Assembly: GCF_003610355.1 (NCBI RefSeq)
Contig: NZ_RAPY01000001.1
Coordinates: forward strand, 186,001 to 250,000
DNA from: Sphingobacterium detergens
GTDB lineage: Bacteria; Bacteroidota; Bacteroidia; Sphingobacteriales; Sphingobacteriaceae
Length of the DNA stretch: 64,000 bases
Direction: 5' to 3'
Positions 42,854 to 51,594 of this stretch are shown in pieces (the first letter of the stretch is position 1; the number at the start of each line of letters is the position of its first letter). The translations under genes were made by a program, and so were the position numbers. A model generated the notes under the pieces. The model did not search any database, was not told the DNA's origin, and was given only the letters and a program-made list of their open reading frames with translations.

Positions 42854-44308
42854 TTAATAGATCTCAGTTGCTTCCGGATAGGTTTGCTTCAGTTCGGGTT
42901 CCAGCTCCTGGGGTTTGTTGGCCGGAAATTTCTCCCAGTACCACTCCCGGTAGCAGAAATTGAGATGTGCCTTTTTATGGGGCATCTCAATAACGCCCTG
43001 CAACTTAAACCCGACATGAATTTTATTCATCAGGGCTGCCATGGATTCGATGGCGCCTTCGCCGACCAGGCGGCCTACTTTGGGCTGGGCGAACAGCCAG
43101 CTCAGGATGCTCTGCATGGTCAGCGAGGGGAACTTTTTCTCCTTGTCTGTTGGGGCGATAAAAAGATGGGTGCCATAATCTGTTGGCAGCACATCGAAAT
43201 AGTTGCCCACGATATCGCGGGTAGCCCAATAGACCTCCATATTAAAGGTCGGAATGCCATTGATCTCGCCGATGTACGCATGACCAGCTTTGTCGGCAAG
43301 CAGGCTACGGTAAAATTGTTCCAGCCGGGGGAGATCCCAGTTCATCTGCCAGATGGCTTTGGCATGATCCCGGTGAAACCAGCGGTGTACCATCTCCAGA
43401 TCGCGATCCAGGTCGAAGGGCCGAATGCTGACCGTCACCTGCTCGTTGAGGTAAGTTTTGGAGAATACGGGCTCAAGTCCCTGGGGTCTTAACAGCGTGG
43501 CATCCCAATAAACCTCCTGCAGTGGATTGGGCATGCTGCAGCTGACCTGTGCTGAATCCCTGGCGAAGCGGTCCCGGATATTAAAATGACGCGCCGTAAT
43601 CAGAAAGGCTGCTACTGGATCTTGCTGTTTAAGGGATCGCCGCTTATAATACTGATATGTCAATGTGATCAGGGCTTCTTCATCCTGTAAGCGATACCGG
43701 CCGATCAAGCCGATTAGTCGGAACAGATGACCAATAAGGACGAGTTCAATCCATTGGGCCCGGGCTGCGGGATCGTCGCCGGATATTTCCTTCCCCTCGA
43801 TTGTTGCCGGAAATCCGTTTTCATCGACCGTCAGGACGGCGTCCGGTAGCTTGTAGCCCAAAATCCGGAGGTACTGGTGAAACCAGTGCAACACGGCTTC
43901 TCGGCGGTGGAGCCGCCGGCTTGCGCTGTATTGCTCGATATACTGAAGTATGGGGGCTAACTGCTCCTCGGGCATGTCGGTAGAGGCCAAAGCGCCCGCT
44001 GTTATGCCAGCGAGCGTACAGAAGCGGGCCAGGGTCAATTCAGTAATGGTTTTACTGGCCAGCTGGCGCTCAAAGGCCGGAAACTGAAACTGATGTTGGT
44101 CCAGGGCTGAATCATAGACCAAGGGAATATAAACCTCGGTGGATGTTTCCGGAAAATCGATCCGTATATGCATTTCTGTAGTCGATTTCGCCAGATAATG
44201 GGCCAGCGTGGCATCATATCGCGGAATCCCCCGATAACGGGTCCAATTGGCATACTGCCGACAGTAGGCATTGAGCAGTCCCTCGAATTTAATTTGATTG
44301 CTGTCCAT
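42854..44308 (-). CDS. GNAT acyltransferase with long N-terminal region
   Basis: 484 aa, much longer than an ordinary IucB-type acyltransferase. The C-terminal 190 residues are a GNAT fold: VTVSIRPFDLDRDLEMVHRWF, AYIGEINGIPTFNMEVYW, GNYFDVLPTDYGTHLFI, with a closing VIEMPHKKAHLNFCYREWYWE, like N6-hydroxylysine O-acetyltransferase IucB and its relatives. The N-terminal 290 residues have no recognised domain but resemble the scaffold seen in siderophore proteins of related loci. It acylates the N-hydroxy-amine to a hydroxamate. Its start lies inside the end of the decarboxylase (20-base overlap). Confidence 0.85.
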   Translation of the reverse strand: MDSNQIKFEGLLNAYCRQYANWTRYRGIPRYDATLAHYLAKSTTEMHIRIDFPETSTEVYIPLVYDSALDQHQFQFPAFERQLASKTITELTLARFCTLAGITAGALASTDMPEEQLAPILQYIEQYSASRRLHRREAVLHWFHQYLRILGYKLPDAVLTVDENGFPATIEGKEISGDDPAARAQWIELVLIGHLFRLIGLIGRYRLQDEEALITLTYQYYKRRSLKQQDPVAAFLITARHFNIRDRFARDSAQVSCSMPNPLQEVYWDATLLRPQGLEPVFSKTYLNEQVTVSIRPFDLDRDLEMVHRWFHRDHAKAIWQMNWDLPRLEQFYRSLLADKAGHAYIGEINGIPTFNMEVYWATRDIVGNYFDVLPTDYGTHLFIAPTDKEKKFPSLTMQSILSWLFAQPKVGRLVGEGAIESMAALMNKIHVGFKLQGVIEMPHKKAHLNFCYREWYWEKFPANKPQELEPELKQTYPEATEIY

Positions 44309-45821
44309 GCTGCTGTCCCGTTACTTTGATTTTGTGAAAGATATCGTGGAGGTCCGCAGTCGTCAATAGCGGGTTGAAAATGGTGAATTTGAGGTAAAAC
44401 TTACCATTGACTTTCGTGCTGGCGAGCAGTACTTCGCCACTGTGAAACAGTTGTTTTTTGATCTGCTGGTTGACGGCACAGCGTTGTTCCTCGGGCAGAC
44501 CTTCGGGGGCGTAGCGGAACAGCAGGATGCTGATATCCGAATCGCTTAGCAGCTCCAGGTCCGGATCGAACCTGACAATCTCGGCGGCTTCCTTGCAGCG
44601 GCTGATCAAGGTTTCGATGTATTCACCTAGCTTGTTGCGTCCCATCAGCCGAAGGGTGAACCAGAGTTTAAGAGCATCAAAACGACGGGTGCTCTGCGTA
44701 ATCGATTTGTTGATCTGCGCGGGATACTCTTCGTAATCCTGATCTTCGGGATTCAGGTAATCTGCATGGTGTTTGATGATCTGCAGCAATGTTTTGTCGC
44801 GCACAATAAAGGCACTGCCACTAATAGGCTGAAAGAAAGATTTATGGTAGTCGATGGTCACCGAATGGGAGCGTTCGATGCCATTGAGCAGGTATCGATA
44901 GGTATCGGTCAGCAGCAGACCACAGCCGTAGGCCGCATCGACATGCATCCAAAGGCCATATTGGGCGGCAAGATCGGCGATGTCGCTCAGGGGATCAATA
45001 TTTCCGAAATCTGTGGTGCCGGCGGTACCGACAATGGCAATGGGGATATTGCCGAGGGCGATTTCAGTTTCAATGGCCGCTTCCAGGGCGTCCATAGACA
45101 TCCGAAATCGGCTATCGGTCGCTACCGAAACAATACTCTGCTCACCCAATCCCATCAATGCCGCATTTTTCTGATTGCTAAAATGGGATTTTTCGGATAC
45201 GAAAATACGGAAACGGTGTGCTGCCAGTGGGTTGCCATCCTGTTTGATGTTGTGTCCATAGCGGTTGAGCGCAAAATGATCGCGGGCAAGAAGTAAGCCC
45301 ATCAGATTGCTTTGGGAGCCACCCGCCGTAAATATCCCATCGGCCTCAGGGGCATAACCGATCTGTTGTGCGGTCCAGTCGATCAGGCGACGTTCCATCA
45401 GCGTACCACCTGCACTCTGGTCGTAGGTATCCTGTGACGAATTGATGGCACTGACCAGCACCTCAGCCGCTAAGGCCGGGATGACAACGGGGCAGTTGAG
45501 ATGGGCAATGTAATGGGGTAAATGAAATGCAGTGGCATGCTGCACATACAATTGGTCGACTTCATGAAAAAGCTCCTGATAGGAGGTGAGGGGGACATCG
45601 AGGTCTACCTGTTCAAAGAGCAGGTTCAGCTGGCCCGGACTGATACCACTGAAAGGCTTTTTCTGACGGTTTAAAAAAGTGATCACAAGTTCTTTGGCTT
45701 GGTTTATAGCAGCCTCGTAGTCTGCACCGCTATGTTGGCTAAAGATGTCTGCAAACAATGACTGTTCAGGTAATTGCGTGGAAATAGCTTCGACGGATGA
45801 TAATTGAAGTGTGTTGTCCAT
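44289..45821 (-). CDS. PLP-dependent amino acid decarboxylase
   Basis: 510 aa of the group II decarboxylase family (L-2,4-diaminobutyrate, lysine or ornithine decarboxylase-like). Features: GGSQSNLMGLLLARD near residue 167, AGTTDFGNIDPL near residue 266, MHVDAAYGCGLLL near residue 290, VTIDYHKSFFQPISGSAFI near residue 325 with the Lys that binds PLP. It would produce the diamine (such as cadaverine or putrescine) used as the siderophore backbone, as in desferrioxamine-type pathways. It lies 24 bases after the nitroreductase and overlaps the acyltransferase. Confidence 0.92.
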   Translation of the reverse strand: MDNTLQLSSVEAISTQLPEQSLFADIFSQHSGADYEAAINQAKELVITFLNRQKKPFSGISPGQLNLLFEQVDLDVPLTSYQELFHEVDQLYVQHATAFHLPHYIAHLNCPVVIPALAAEVLVSAINSSQDTYDQSAGGTLMERRLIDWTAQQIGYAPEADGIFTAGGSQSNLMGLLLARDHFALNRYGHNIKQDGNPLAAHRFRIFVSEKSHFSNQKNAALMGLGEQSIVSVATDSRFRMSMDALEAAIETEIALGNIPIAIVGTAGTTDFGNIDPLSDIADLAAQYGLWMHVDAAYGCGLLLTDTYRYLLNGIERSHSVTIDYHKSFFQPISGSAFIVRDKTLLQIIKHHADYLNPEDQDYEEYPAQINKSITQSTRRFDALKLWFTLRLMGRNKLGEYIETLISRCKEAAEIVRFDPDLELLSDSDISILLFRYAPEGLPEEQRCAVNQQIKKQLFHSGEVLLASTKVNGKFYLKFTIFNPLLTTADLHDIFHKIKVTGQQHGQQSN

Positions 45822-45845
45822 GATCTAAGTTTTTGTAAGGGGTTT

Positions 45846-46505
45846 TTATTGGGGATTGATTGTTGATGGATGCGGGGTGAAGCCTGTGACTTTTTCGCTG
45901 ATTGGCGTTCTTCGTTTTTTTGCATGCGCCTTACTTGAGCTGGGGTGGCCGATGAAGAATAGCCCGAAGGATTGCTCCCGATCTTGCTGAATAAAGCGTT
46001 TGACATAGTCAATCGCAGATCCTCCAGAAGCCCAATAAGATCCAAGGCCCATCGCCGTGCAGGTCAACGCCATATTTTGGACGGCCGAGGAAATGGCGGC
46101 AATCTCTTCCCATTCGGGTAAAACGATACGCGTACTGGGCTGAAAGATGATGGCAATGATCGCTGCTGCATGAAGGGGATAGTTTTGCAGGTATTCGAAT
46201 TTGAGCAGGCGGTCTTGGGGCGAGAGGTTTGGGTAGTGATCCTTGTAGTATTCGCACATGTACCGGCCGTAGTCCGACTGCTGCTCGGCTGACAAAACGA
46301 CAAAACGCCAAGGTTCGGTCATTTTATGGGTCGGTGCCCAGGTGGCGTTGGTTAGAATTTCCTCCAATTGTTGCGGACGAATCTCTTTTTTATCGTAAGC
46401 GTCGGCATAGATACTGCGACGTTGCCGGATGACGCTTGTTACAATTGCAGCGCGTTCGGGGAACGTTCGATTAGGGGCTGAATTCAGTGAATAAGATGAT
46501 TTCAT
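45846..46505 (-). CDS. Nitroreductase-family FMN oxidoreductase
   Basis: 219 aa. The family marks are RQRRSIYADAYDKKEI near the N-terminus, NATWAPTHKMTEPWRFVVLS near residue 54, and SSAVQNMALTCTAMGLGSYWASGG near residue 141. It reduces nitro compounds, quinones or flavins with NAD(P)H. As first gene of the leftward siderophore operon it might release iron from the ferric siderophore by reduction, or take part in biosynthesis; both are inferences. Its start is next to the divergent regulatory region. Confidence 0.92.
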   Translation of the reverse strand: MKSSYSLNSAPNRTFPERAAIVTSVIRQRRSIYADAYDKKEIRPQQLEEILTNATWAPTHKMTEPWRFVVLSAEQQSDYGRYMCEYYKDHYPNLSPQDRLLKFEYLQNYPLHAAAIIAIIFQPSTRIVLPEWEEIAAISSAVQNMALTCTAMGLGSYWASGGSAIDYVKRFIQQDREQSFGLFFIGHPSSSKAHAKKRRTPISEKVTGFTPHPSTINPQ

Positions 46506-46518
46506 GATGATATTTTTT

Positions 46519-46614
46519 TAATCTTTATTTAAGATTATCAAAAAAAAATTTGCTGTTTTCAATTTTAGCAAATACATTTGTCTTGTAGTTCTTATTTAGA
46601 CTGATTACATATAA
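46519..46614 (+). promoter_or_regulatory. Divergent regulatory region with promoter and Fur-like site
   Basis: TTTG at 46549-46552 and TACATTTG at 46573-46580 are 20 bases apart, a good Bacteroidota promoter for the rightward oxygenase-synthetase-receptor genes. The 23 bases at 46592-46614 begin TTATTTAGACTGATT and end ATATAA, an imperfect palindrome resembling Fur-type iron boxes described in Bacteroidota, placed just downstream of the -7 element where it could block transcription. A second palindrome, TAATCTT/AAGATTA at 46519-46537, lies close to the leftward nitroreductase start. Confidence 0.55.
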
Positions 46615-46783
46615 CGATAAAACAAAGATAAGAGGAGAATGGAAGAATGCAAGAAAAAAATAAAATTTTGACATTTCTTTAGCCTGTATTTTTGTTTTAA
46701 TGTATTGTCTTTTAAGATTTTACAATTGGAAAGGGAGTGGTGCAAATTAATTTACATGTTTTACAAAAAAATAAGCAAGACTT

Positions 46784-47908
46784 ATGCAACCAATGCAATT
46801 CCAGGGCAGCCAAATCTATTTAGCGGACAAAAAACCGTTAATGCCCGCTCCAGCGCCTAGAGCGCCACAACTGATCGATATTAAGTTTGAGGAAAAAATG
46901 GCCTTGATGAAAGTAGCGCGGCAACTCGCTGATGAATTTGGCCATTATGAAGATCCGACTTATATCCAAACCTTACATTTATACGCTTATCAACTGCTAC
47001 CTCAACGTATTGCCCGACTGCTGACACAATTTGGATCTGATTTTTCGGCCAGCCAATATGGGGCCCTTGTCCTACGGGGACTTGTCGAAGTGGATCAGGA
47101 AAAACTGGGCCCGACACCGCCTTCCTGGAAAGCTTACGATCCGGAAAAACTGCTGTTATACGGCTTTATCTGCTCCTTGCTTCATGGCGCAGTACCGGCC
47201 AAACCGGTGCAATATTACGTACAGCGTAAAGGGGGCGGCCTGCTGCACCCGATTATTCCAGATGAATCCATGAGCATGTCACAGACGGGATCGGGATCAA
47301 AAACAGATCTTTTTGTGCATACAGAGGATGCTTTCCTGTTTAATCAGGCTGATTTTTTAAGTTTTCTTTACCTGCGCAATGAGGAGCAGGTGCAGTCCAC
47401 ATTGTATTCGATCCGCTCGCATCCTGCGATTAACGCAAATATGGAGCAGCTGTTCAGACCTATTTTTCGCTGTCCCAAAGATGCCAATTTCAAAGATGAG
47501 CAGCTGGGCGGAGCAGATGTGATGACCAGCATCCTGTATGGAAACCGGCAAACACCTTTTATTCGTTTTGATGCTGCCGAACAGCTGTACAACGCTGATG
47601 CAGGGCAGAGCTCGGAGGCATTGGAGATCCTTTCTCGGTTTTGGACAGAGGCCAAAGAATATATCTACAATGATTTTATCCCACAATCGGGCGATCTGGT
47701 TTTTGTCAACAATCACCTCTGTGCGCATGGGAGATCCGCTTTTAAGGCGGGCATGAAGCAGGTCGGTGGCGAATGGGTCAAGTGTGAAAGGCGGCAGATG
47801 TTACGTATGATGAGCAAAACCAACCTGCTGCAGATCCGCGAAATGACCCATCCTGACAACCCTTATTTTATCATCGAAGACCATTACGGAAAGATTGCCA
47901 AATTCTAA
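46784..47908 (+). CDS. Fe(II)/2-oxoglutarate-dependent oxygenase (clavaminate synthase-like)
   Basis: 374 aa of the TauD/clavaminate-synthase-like family. The iron-binding motif H-x-E reads FVHTEDAF near residue 176, and the distal His and 2-oxoglutarate Arg lie in NNHLCAHGRSAFKAG near residue 310. Such enzymes hydroxylate or desaturate amino acids; relatives act on lysine, arginine or asparagine. Position at the head of the rightward siderophore operon, with a predicted Fur-like site upstream, suggests that it modifies a siderophore precursor or product. The substrate is unknown. Its stop overlaps a TTG start possibility of the next gene. Confidence 0.87.
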   Translation: MQPMQFQGSQIYLADKKPLMPAPAPRAPQLIDIKFEEKMALMKVARQLADEFGHYEDPTYIQTLHLYAYQLLPQRIARLLTQFGSDFSASQYGALVLRGLVEVDQEKLGPTPPSWKAYDPEKLLLYGFICSLLHGAVPAKPVQYYVQRKGGGLLHPIIPDESMSMSQTGSGSKTDLFVHTEDAFLFNQADFLSFLYLRNEEQVQSTLYSIRSHPAINANMEQLFRPIFRCPKDANFKDEQLGGADVMTSILYGNRQTPFIRFDAAEQLYNADAGQSSEALEILSRFWTEAKEYIYNDFIPQSGDLVFVNNHLCAHGRSAFKAGMKQVGGEWVKCERRQMLRMMSKTNLLQIREMTHPDNPYFIIEDHYGKIAKF

Positions 47909-47924
47909 CACCAGAACCACAGAC

Positions 47925-49739
47925 ATGAATAACTTACTTTATCAACCGGACCTCGCCGCAGCACATCTCTCACCGGCGGTATGGCGATCCGTGAATATAC
48001 AGCTCTTGCAAAAGATGCTCAGTGAATTTTCCCATGAGATGCTGATCGTACCTCAACTGATCGCACAGCAGGGCAACTGGGATGTCTATGAGGTAAAACA
48101 TACTGAAAAGCCGGTTTATTACCGGTTTTCAGCACGTGTACTCAGCCTTGATCATTGGGATATTGATGCTTTTTCCATCAGCAAGCTCGACAATGGCCGA
48201 ACAGCTGATCTGGACGCCGTCGCATTTATCGTTGAATTTGCCGACCAATTGGGGCTGGAGCAGGAAAATATAGGGACTTATCTCGAGGAGATCATCAGTG
48301 TCCTGTTCACCTATGCCTATATGCGTGATCAAAATCGGATGGGCGTGGATGAATTGATCAAATCGGATTATCAGGTGATCGAACATGCCATGTCTGCCGG
48401 GCATCCTTGCTTTGTTGCCAATAGCGCCCGGATCGGTTTTGATGCCATAGATTATCAGAATTATGCGCCCGAAGCGGCATCTCCACTGGCCCTTGTATGG
48501 CTCGCGGGGCATCGTGACCGTACCGAATTTACCAGCATAGCGGGGGTATCCTATGACCATACCATCCGCCAAGAATTAGGAGCGGAGCATGTGGCTGCAT
48601 TGGACAAAATGTTGACCGATGAGGGCTTAGATCCGCAGGACTATTTCTTTTTTCCGGTGCACCCCTGGCAATGGTTCAACAAGCTGTCGCACATCTTTGC
48701 GGCGGACATCGCCAGCCAGAAATTGGTCTGTCTGGGTTATTCGAATGACCTTTATCTGCCCCAGCAATCGGTACGGACACTGTTCAATGTCAGTAGTCCG
48801 CAGCGATCCTATGTCAAATCTGCCCTTTCGATCCTCAATATGGGCTTTATGCGCGGACTCTCGCCGTACTTTATGCGCACAACACCGGCCATCAATACCT
48901 GGGTATATGACCTGGTGGCCAATGATGCTTATCTGCAACGCCGGGGCTTCACGGTGCTGCGTGAATTTGCTACGGTGGGGTATACCAATGCATATTTCGA
49001 GGAAGCGATGCAGATCGATACGCCGTATAAAAAAATGCTGTCCACACTTTGGCGTGAAAGTCCATTTACCGTCGTTCATGGAGGGCAACAGCTGATGACC
49101 ATGGCGGCACTATTACATATTGACGTTTATGGAAAGGCATTTTTACCGGCGCTCATCAGCTCCTCGGGTTTAAGCACCGCCGATTGGTTGCGGCATTACC
49201 TGAACAGCTACCTGAGTCCGCTGCTGCATTGTTATTATTACCACGATATGCGCTTTATGCCCCATGGTGAAAACCTGATCCTGGTCATGGAAAACCATGT
49301 CCCGGTCAAGGTGATCATGAAGGATATCGGTGAGGAGGTGGCGGTGCTGTCACCGCAGGTTTCCTTACCGCCTGATGTTGAACGCATCCGCATCCCGGTT
49401 CCGGAGGAACTCAAGATTCTGTCCATCTTTACACAGGCCTTTGACTGCTTCTTCCGTTTTTTAAATCAGGTGCTGGTAGCGCATGCCGATTTTCCGGAAG
49501 CGGAATTTTGGGAACTTGTTACCGAATGTATCCTGGCTTACCAACAGGAATTTCCAGAACTGCAGGAGCGCTTCGATCGATATGATCTTTTTGCAGCCGA
49601 AATTCCGAAAACCTGCCTGAATAGACTGCAGCTGAAAAACAATAAAAAGATGATCGACGGCTCCAATCCATTTAAACATCAGCAATTTGCCGGAAATCTC
49701 AAAAACCCACTTGCAGTATACAAAACAACACTTATTTGA
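47925..49739 (+). CDS. IucA/IucC-family (NIS) siderophore synthetase 1
   Basis: About 604 aa. ATP-dependent condensation enzyme for non-ribosomal-peptide-independent siderophores. Family features: GHPCFVANSARIGFDAIDY near residue 155, HPWQWFNKL near residue 245, QQSVRTLFNVSSPQRSYVKS near residue 276, SILNMGFMRGLSPYFM near residue 297, and MPHGENLILVMENHVPVKV near residue 445 in the ferric hydroxamate-type C-terminal half. The pattern fits type C synthetases (DesD/AlcC-like) that join hydroxamate units or cyclise them. The ATG at 47925 (MNNLLYQPDL) is preferred to a TTG at 47895. It is closely similar to the next gene, which suggests duplication. Confidence 0.93.
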   Translation: MNNLLYQPDLAAAHLSPAVWRSVNIQLLQKMLSEFSHEMLIVPQLIAQQGNWDVYEVKHTEKPVYYRFSARVLSLDHWDIDAFSISKLDNGRTADLDAVAFIVEFADQLGLEQENIGTYLEEIISVLFTYAYMRDQNRMGVDELIKSDYQVIEHAMSAGHPCFVANSARIGFDAIDYQNYAPEAASPLALVWLAGHRDRTEFTSIAGVSYDHTIRQELGAEHVAALDKMLTDEGLDPQDYFFFPVHPWQWFNKLSHIFAADIASQKLVCLGYSNDLYLPQQSVRTLFNVSSPQRSYVKSALSILNMGFMRGLSPYFMRTTPAINTWVYDLVANDAYLQRRGFTVLREFATVGYTNAYFEEAMQIDTPYKKMLSTLWRESPFTVVHGGQQLMTMAALLHIDVYGKAFLPALISSSGLSTADWLRHYLNSYLSPLLHCYYYHDMRFMPHGENLILVMENHVPVKVIMKDIGEEVAVLSPQVSLPPDVERIRIPVPEELKILSIFTQAFDCFFRFLNQVLVAHADFPEAEFWELVTECILAYQQEFPELQERFDRYDLFAAEIPKTCLNRLQLKNNKKMIDGSNPFKHQQFAGNLKNPLAVYKTTLI

Positions 49740-49763
49740 TGCAGACTCTCATTTGTAAACTTT

Positions 49764-51578
49764 ATGAAAATAGCTTATCCGATTCAACCAAAGCAGGCTG
49801 TCGCGCATTTAAATGCGGACAGCTGGGTGCTTATCAACCGACGACATATCCGAAAAATACTGGCCGAATTTGCCCATGAAGGGATTATTCTACCCCAGCT
49901 CCTCCGTACGCATGCAGACGGGGGAAGCTACCAGCTAGCGGTGCCTTCCAAACCGGAGGTCATCTATTATTTTGACGCCAGCATACTGGCACTCAACCAC
50001 TGGTCCATTGACCCGGATTCGATCGTCAAAAAGCAGTCGGGCCAGACGGTGCCCCTGGATAGTTTGGCCTTTGTGGTCGAGTTTAATAAAGAGATGGGGA
50101 TAGAGCAGGAGATGTTACCCGTGTATATGGAGGAGATCAGCAGCACTTTGTCCGGAAGTACATACACCTATTTTCAGGGCAAAAAATCGGCGGATGAACT
50201 CGTCGGCGCTACGTATCAGGAGATCGAGGGTAACATGACGGGGCACCCGCGTTTCGCGGCTAATAATGGCCGTGTGGGATTTGATGCGGCGGATTATCAG
50301 TATTATGCACCGGAGGCCGCTAGTCCCTTTCCCTTATTGTGGCTTGCAGGCCATAAAAGCGGTGGTGAATTTACCGGCATTGCGGACCTTGATTACGATC
50401 AAGTAATGCAACAGGAACTAGGACCGGAGTTGCTGGCGCAGTTTTCCGAAAAAATTAAAGCGAAGGGCCTCGTACCGGAAGACTATTATTATTTCCCCGT
50501 ACATCCCTGGCAATGGTTTAATAAACTGGCCAATATTTTTTCACCCGCCATTGCCACTGGTCATCTGCTGTGCCTGGGTTATAGTACAGATCATTACCTG
50601 CCGCAGCAGTCTATCCGAACGTTTTATAATGTGAGTAATCCAACACGGTTTTACGCAAAGACGGCATTGTCCATCCTGAATATGGGTTATGTGCGGGGCT
50701 TGTCGCCCTTCTTCATGCGGACCAATCCGGGGATCAACCAATGGATTTACGAACTCACGCTGGATGATCCCTATCTACAGGATGTGGGTTTTTGCATCTT
50801 GCGGGAAGTGGCTAGTGTCAGCTATAGCCACAGTTATTTTGAACAGGCACTGTCGGTCGATAGTCCTTATAAGAAAATGCTGGCCTGCCTCTGGCGCGAA
50901 AGCCCGGCCAGCGTGCTGCGTGAAGGCCAGCAATTAATGACTATGGCAGCCCTCTTGCATGTGGACGATAAGGGCAAGGCTCTTCTACCAGCACTTATAC
51001 AGGCTTCGGGATTATCGATTGACGAATGGTTACAGGCTTATTTTAACTGTTACCTGAGCCCGCTGCTGCACTGCTTTTACAAATGGGATATGGTCTTTAT
51101 GCCGCATGGCGAAAACCTGATTCTGGTACTTGAAAACCATATTCCCGTACGGGCAATCATGAAAGATATCGGTGAGGAGGTTTCGTTGCTGAACAGTAGT
51201 CTGGATGTACCGGAGGTTGCTGAGCGGCTGAAAGTTTCGGTACGGGAGGAAAACAAAACCCTGCCCATATTTACCCAGGTATTTGATTCCATTTTCCGCT
51301 TTGTTGCCGCGATCCTGGTGGAACAGGCGGGGTATCCGGAGCAAGCCTTCTGGAAAAATGTCGCTGCCTGCATACAGGCTTATCAGCAGGCACATCCCGA
51401 GTTTAAAGCGGCTTATGAAACGGATGATTTCTTTGTGGATTCCTTTCATTCTGATGCCTTAAACCGGATGCAGCTGCGCAACAATAGGCAGCTGCGCGAC
51501 CGAAAAGATCCCTATAATGGCCGCACGAATGTCGGTGTACTCATAAATCCCATTGCTCAATTTAAAAACAATAAATAA
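49764..51578 (+). CDS. IucA/IucC-family (NIS) siderophore synthetase 2
   Basis: 604 aa, parallel to the previous gene along its whole length: GHPRFAANNGRVGFDAADY near residue 157, HPWQWFNKLANIFS near residue 247, QQSIRTFYNVSNPTRFYAKT near residue 279, SILNMGYVRGLSPFFM, and MPHGENLILVLENHIPVRA near residue 447. The two enzymes would condense the acylated N-hydroxy-diamine units in succession, or make open and ring forms. It starts 24 bases after the first synthetase and is followed 16 bases later by the receptor. Confidence 0.93.
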   Translation: MKIAYPIQPKQAVAHLNADSWVLINRRHIRKILAEFAHEGIILPQLLRTHADGGSYQLAVPSKPEVIYYFDASILALNHWSIDPDSIVKKQSGQTVPLDSLAFVVEFNKEMGIEQEMLPVYMEEISSTLSGSTYTYFQGKKSADELVGATYQEIEGNMTGHPRFAANNGRVGFDAADYQYYAPEAASPFPLLWLAGHKSGGEFTGIADLDYDQVMQQELGPELLAQFSEKIKAKGLVPEDYYYFPVHPWQWFNKLANIFSPAIATGHLLCLGYSTDHYLPQQSIRTFYNVSNPTRFYAKTALSILNMGYVRGLSPFFMRTNPGINQWIYELTLDDPYLQDVGFCILREVASVSYSHSYFEQALSVDSPYKKMLACLWRESPASVLREGQQLMTMAALLHVDDKGKALLPALIQASGLSIDEWLQAYFNCYLSPLLHCFYKWDMVFMPHGENLILVLENHIPVRAIMKDIGEEVSLLNSSLDVPEVAERLKVSVREENKTLPIFTQVFDSIFRFVAAILVEQAGYPEQAFWKNVAACIQAYQQAHPEFKAAYETDDFFVDSFHSDALNRMQLRNNRQLRDRKDPYNGRTNVGVLINPIAQFKNNK

Positions 51579-51594
51579 TAACAACAAAAAAACC

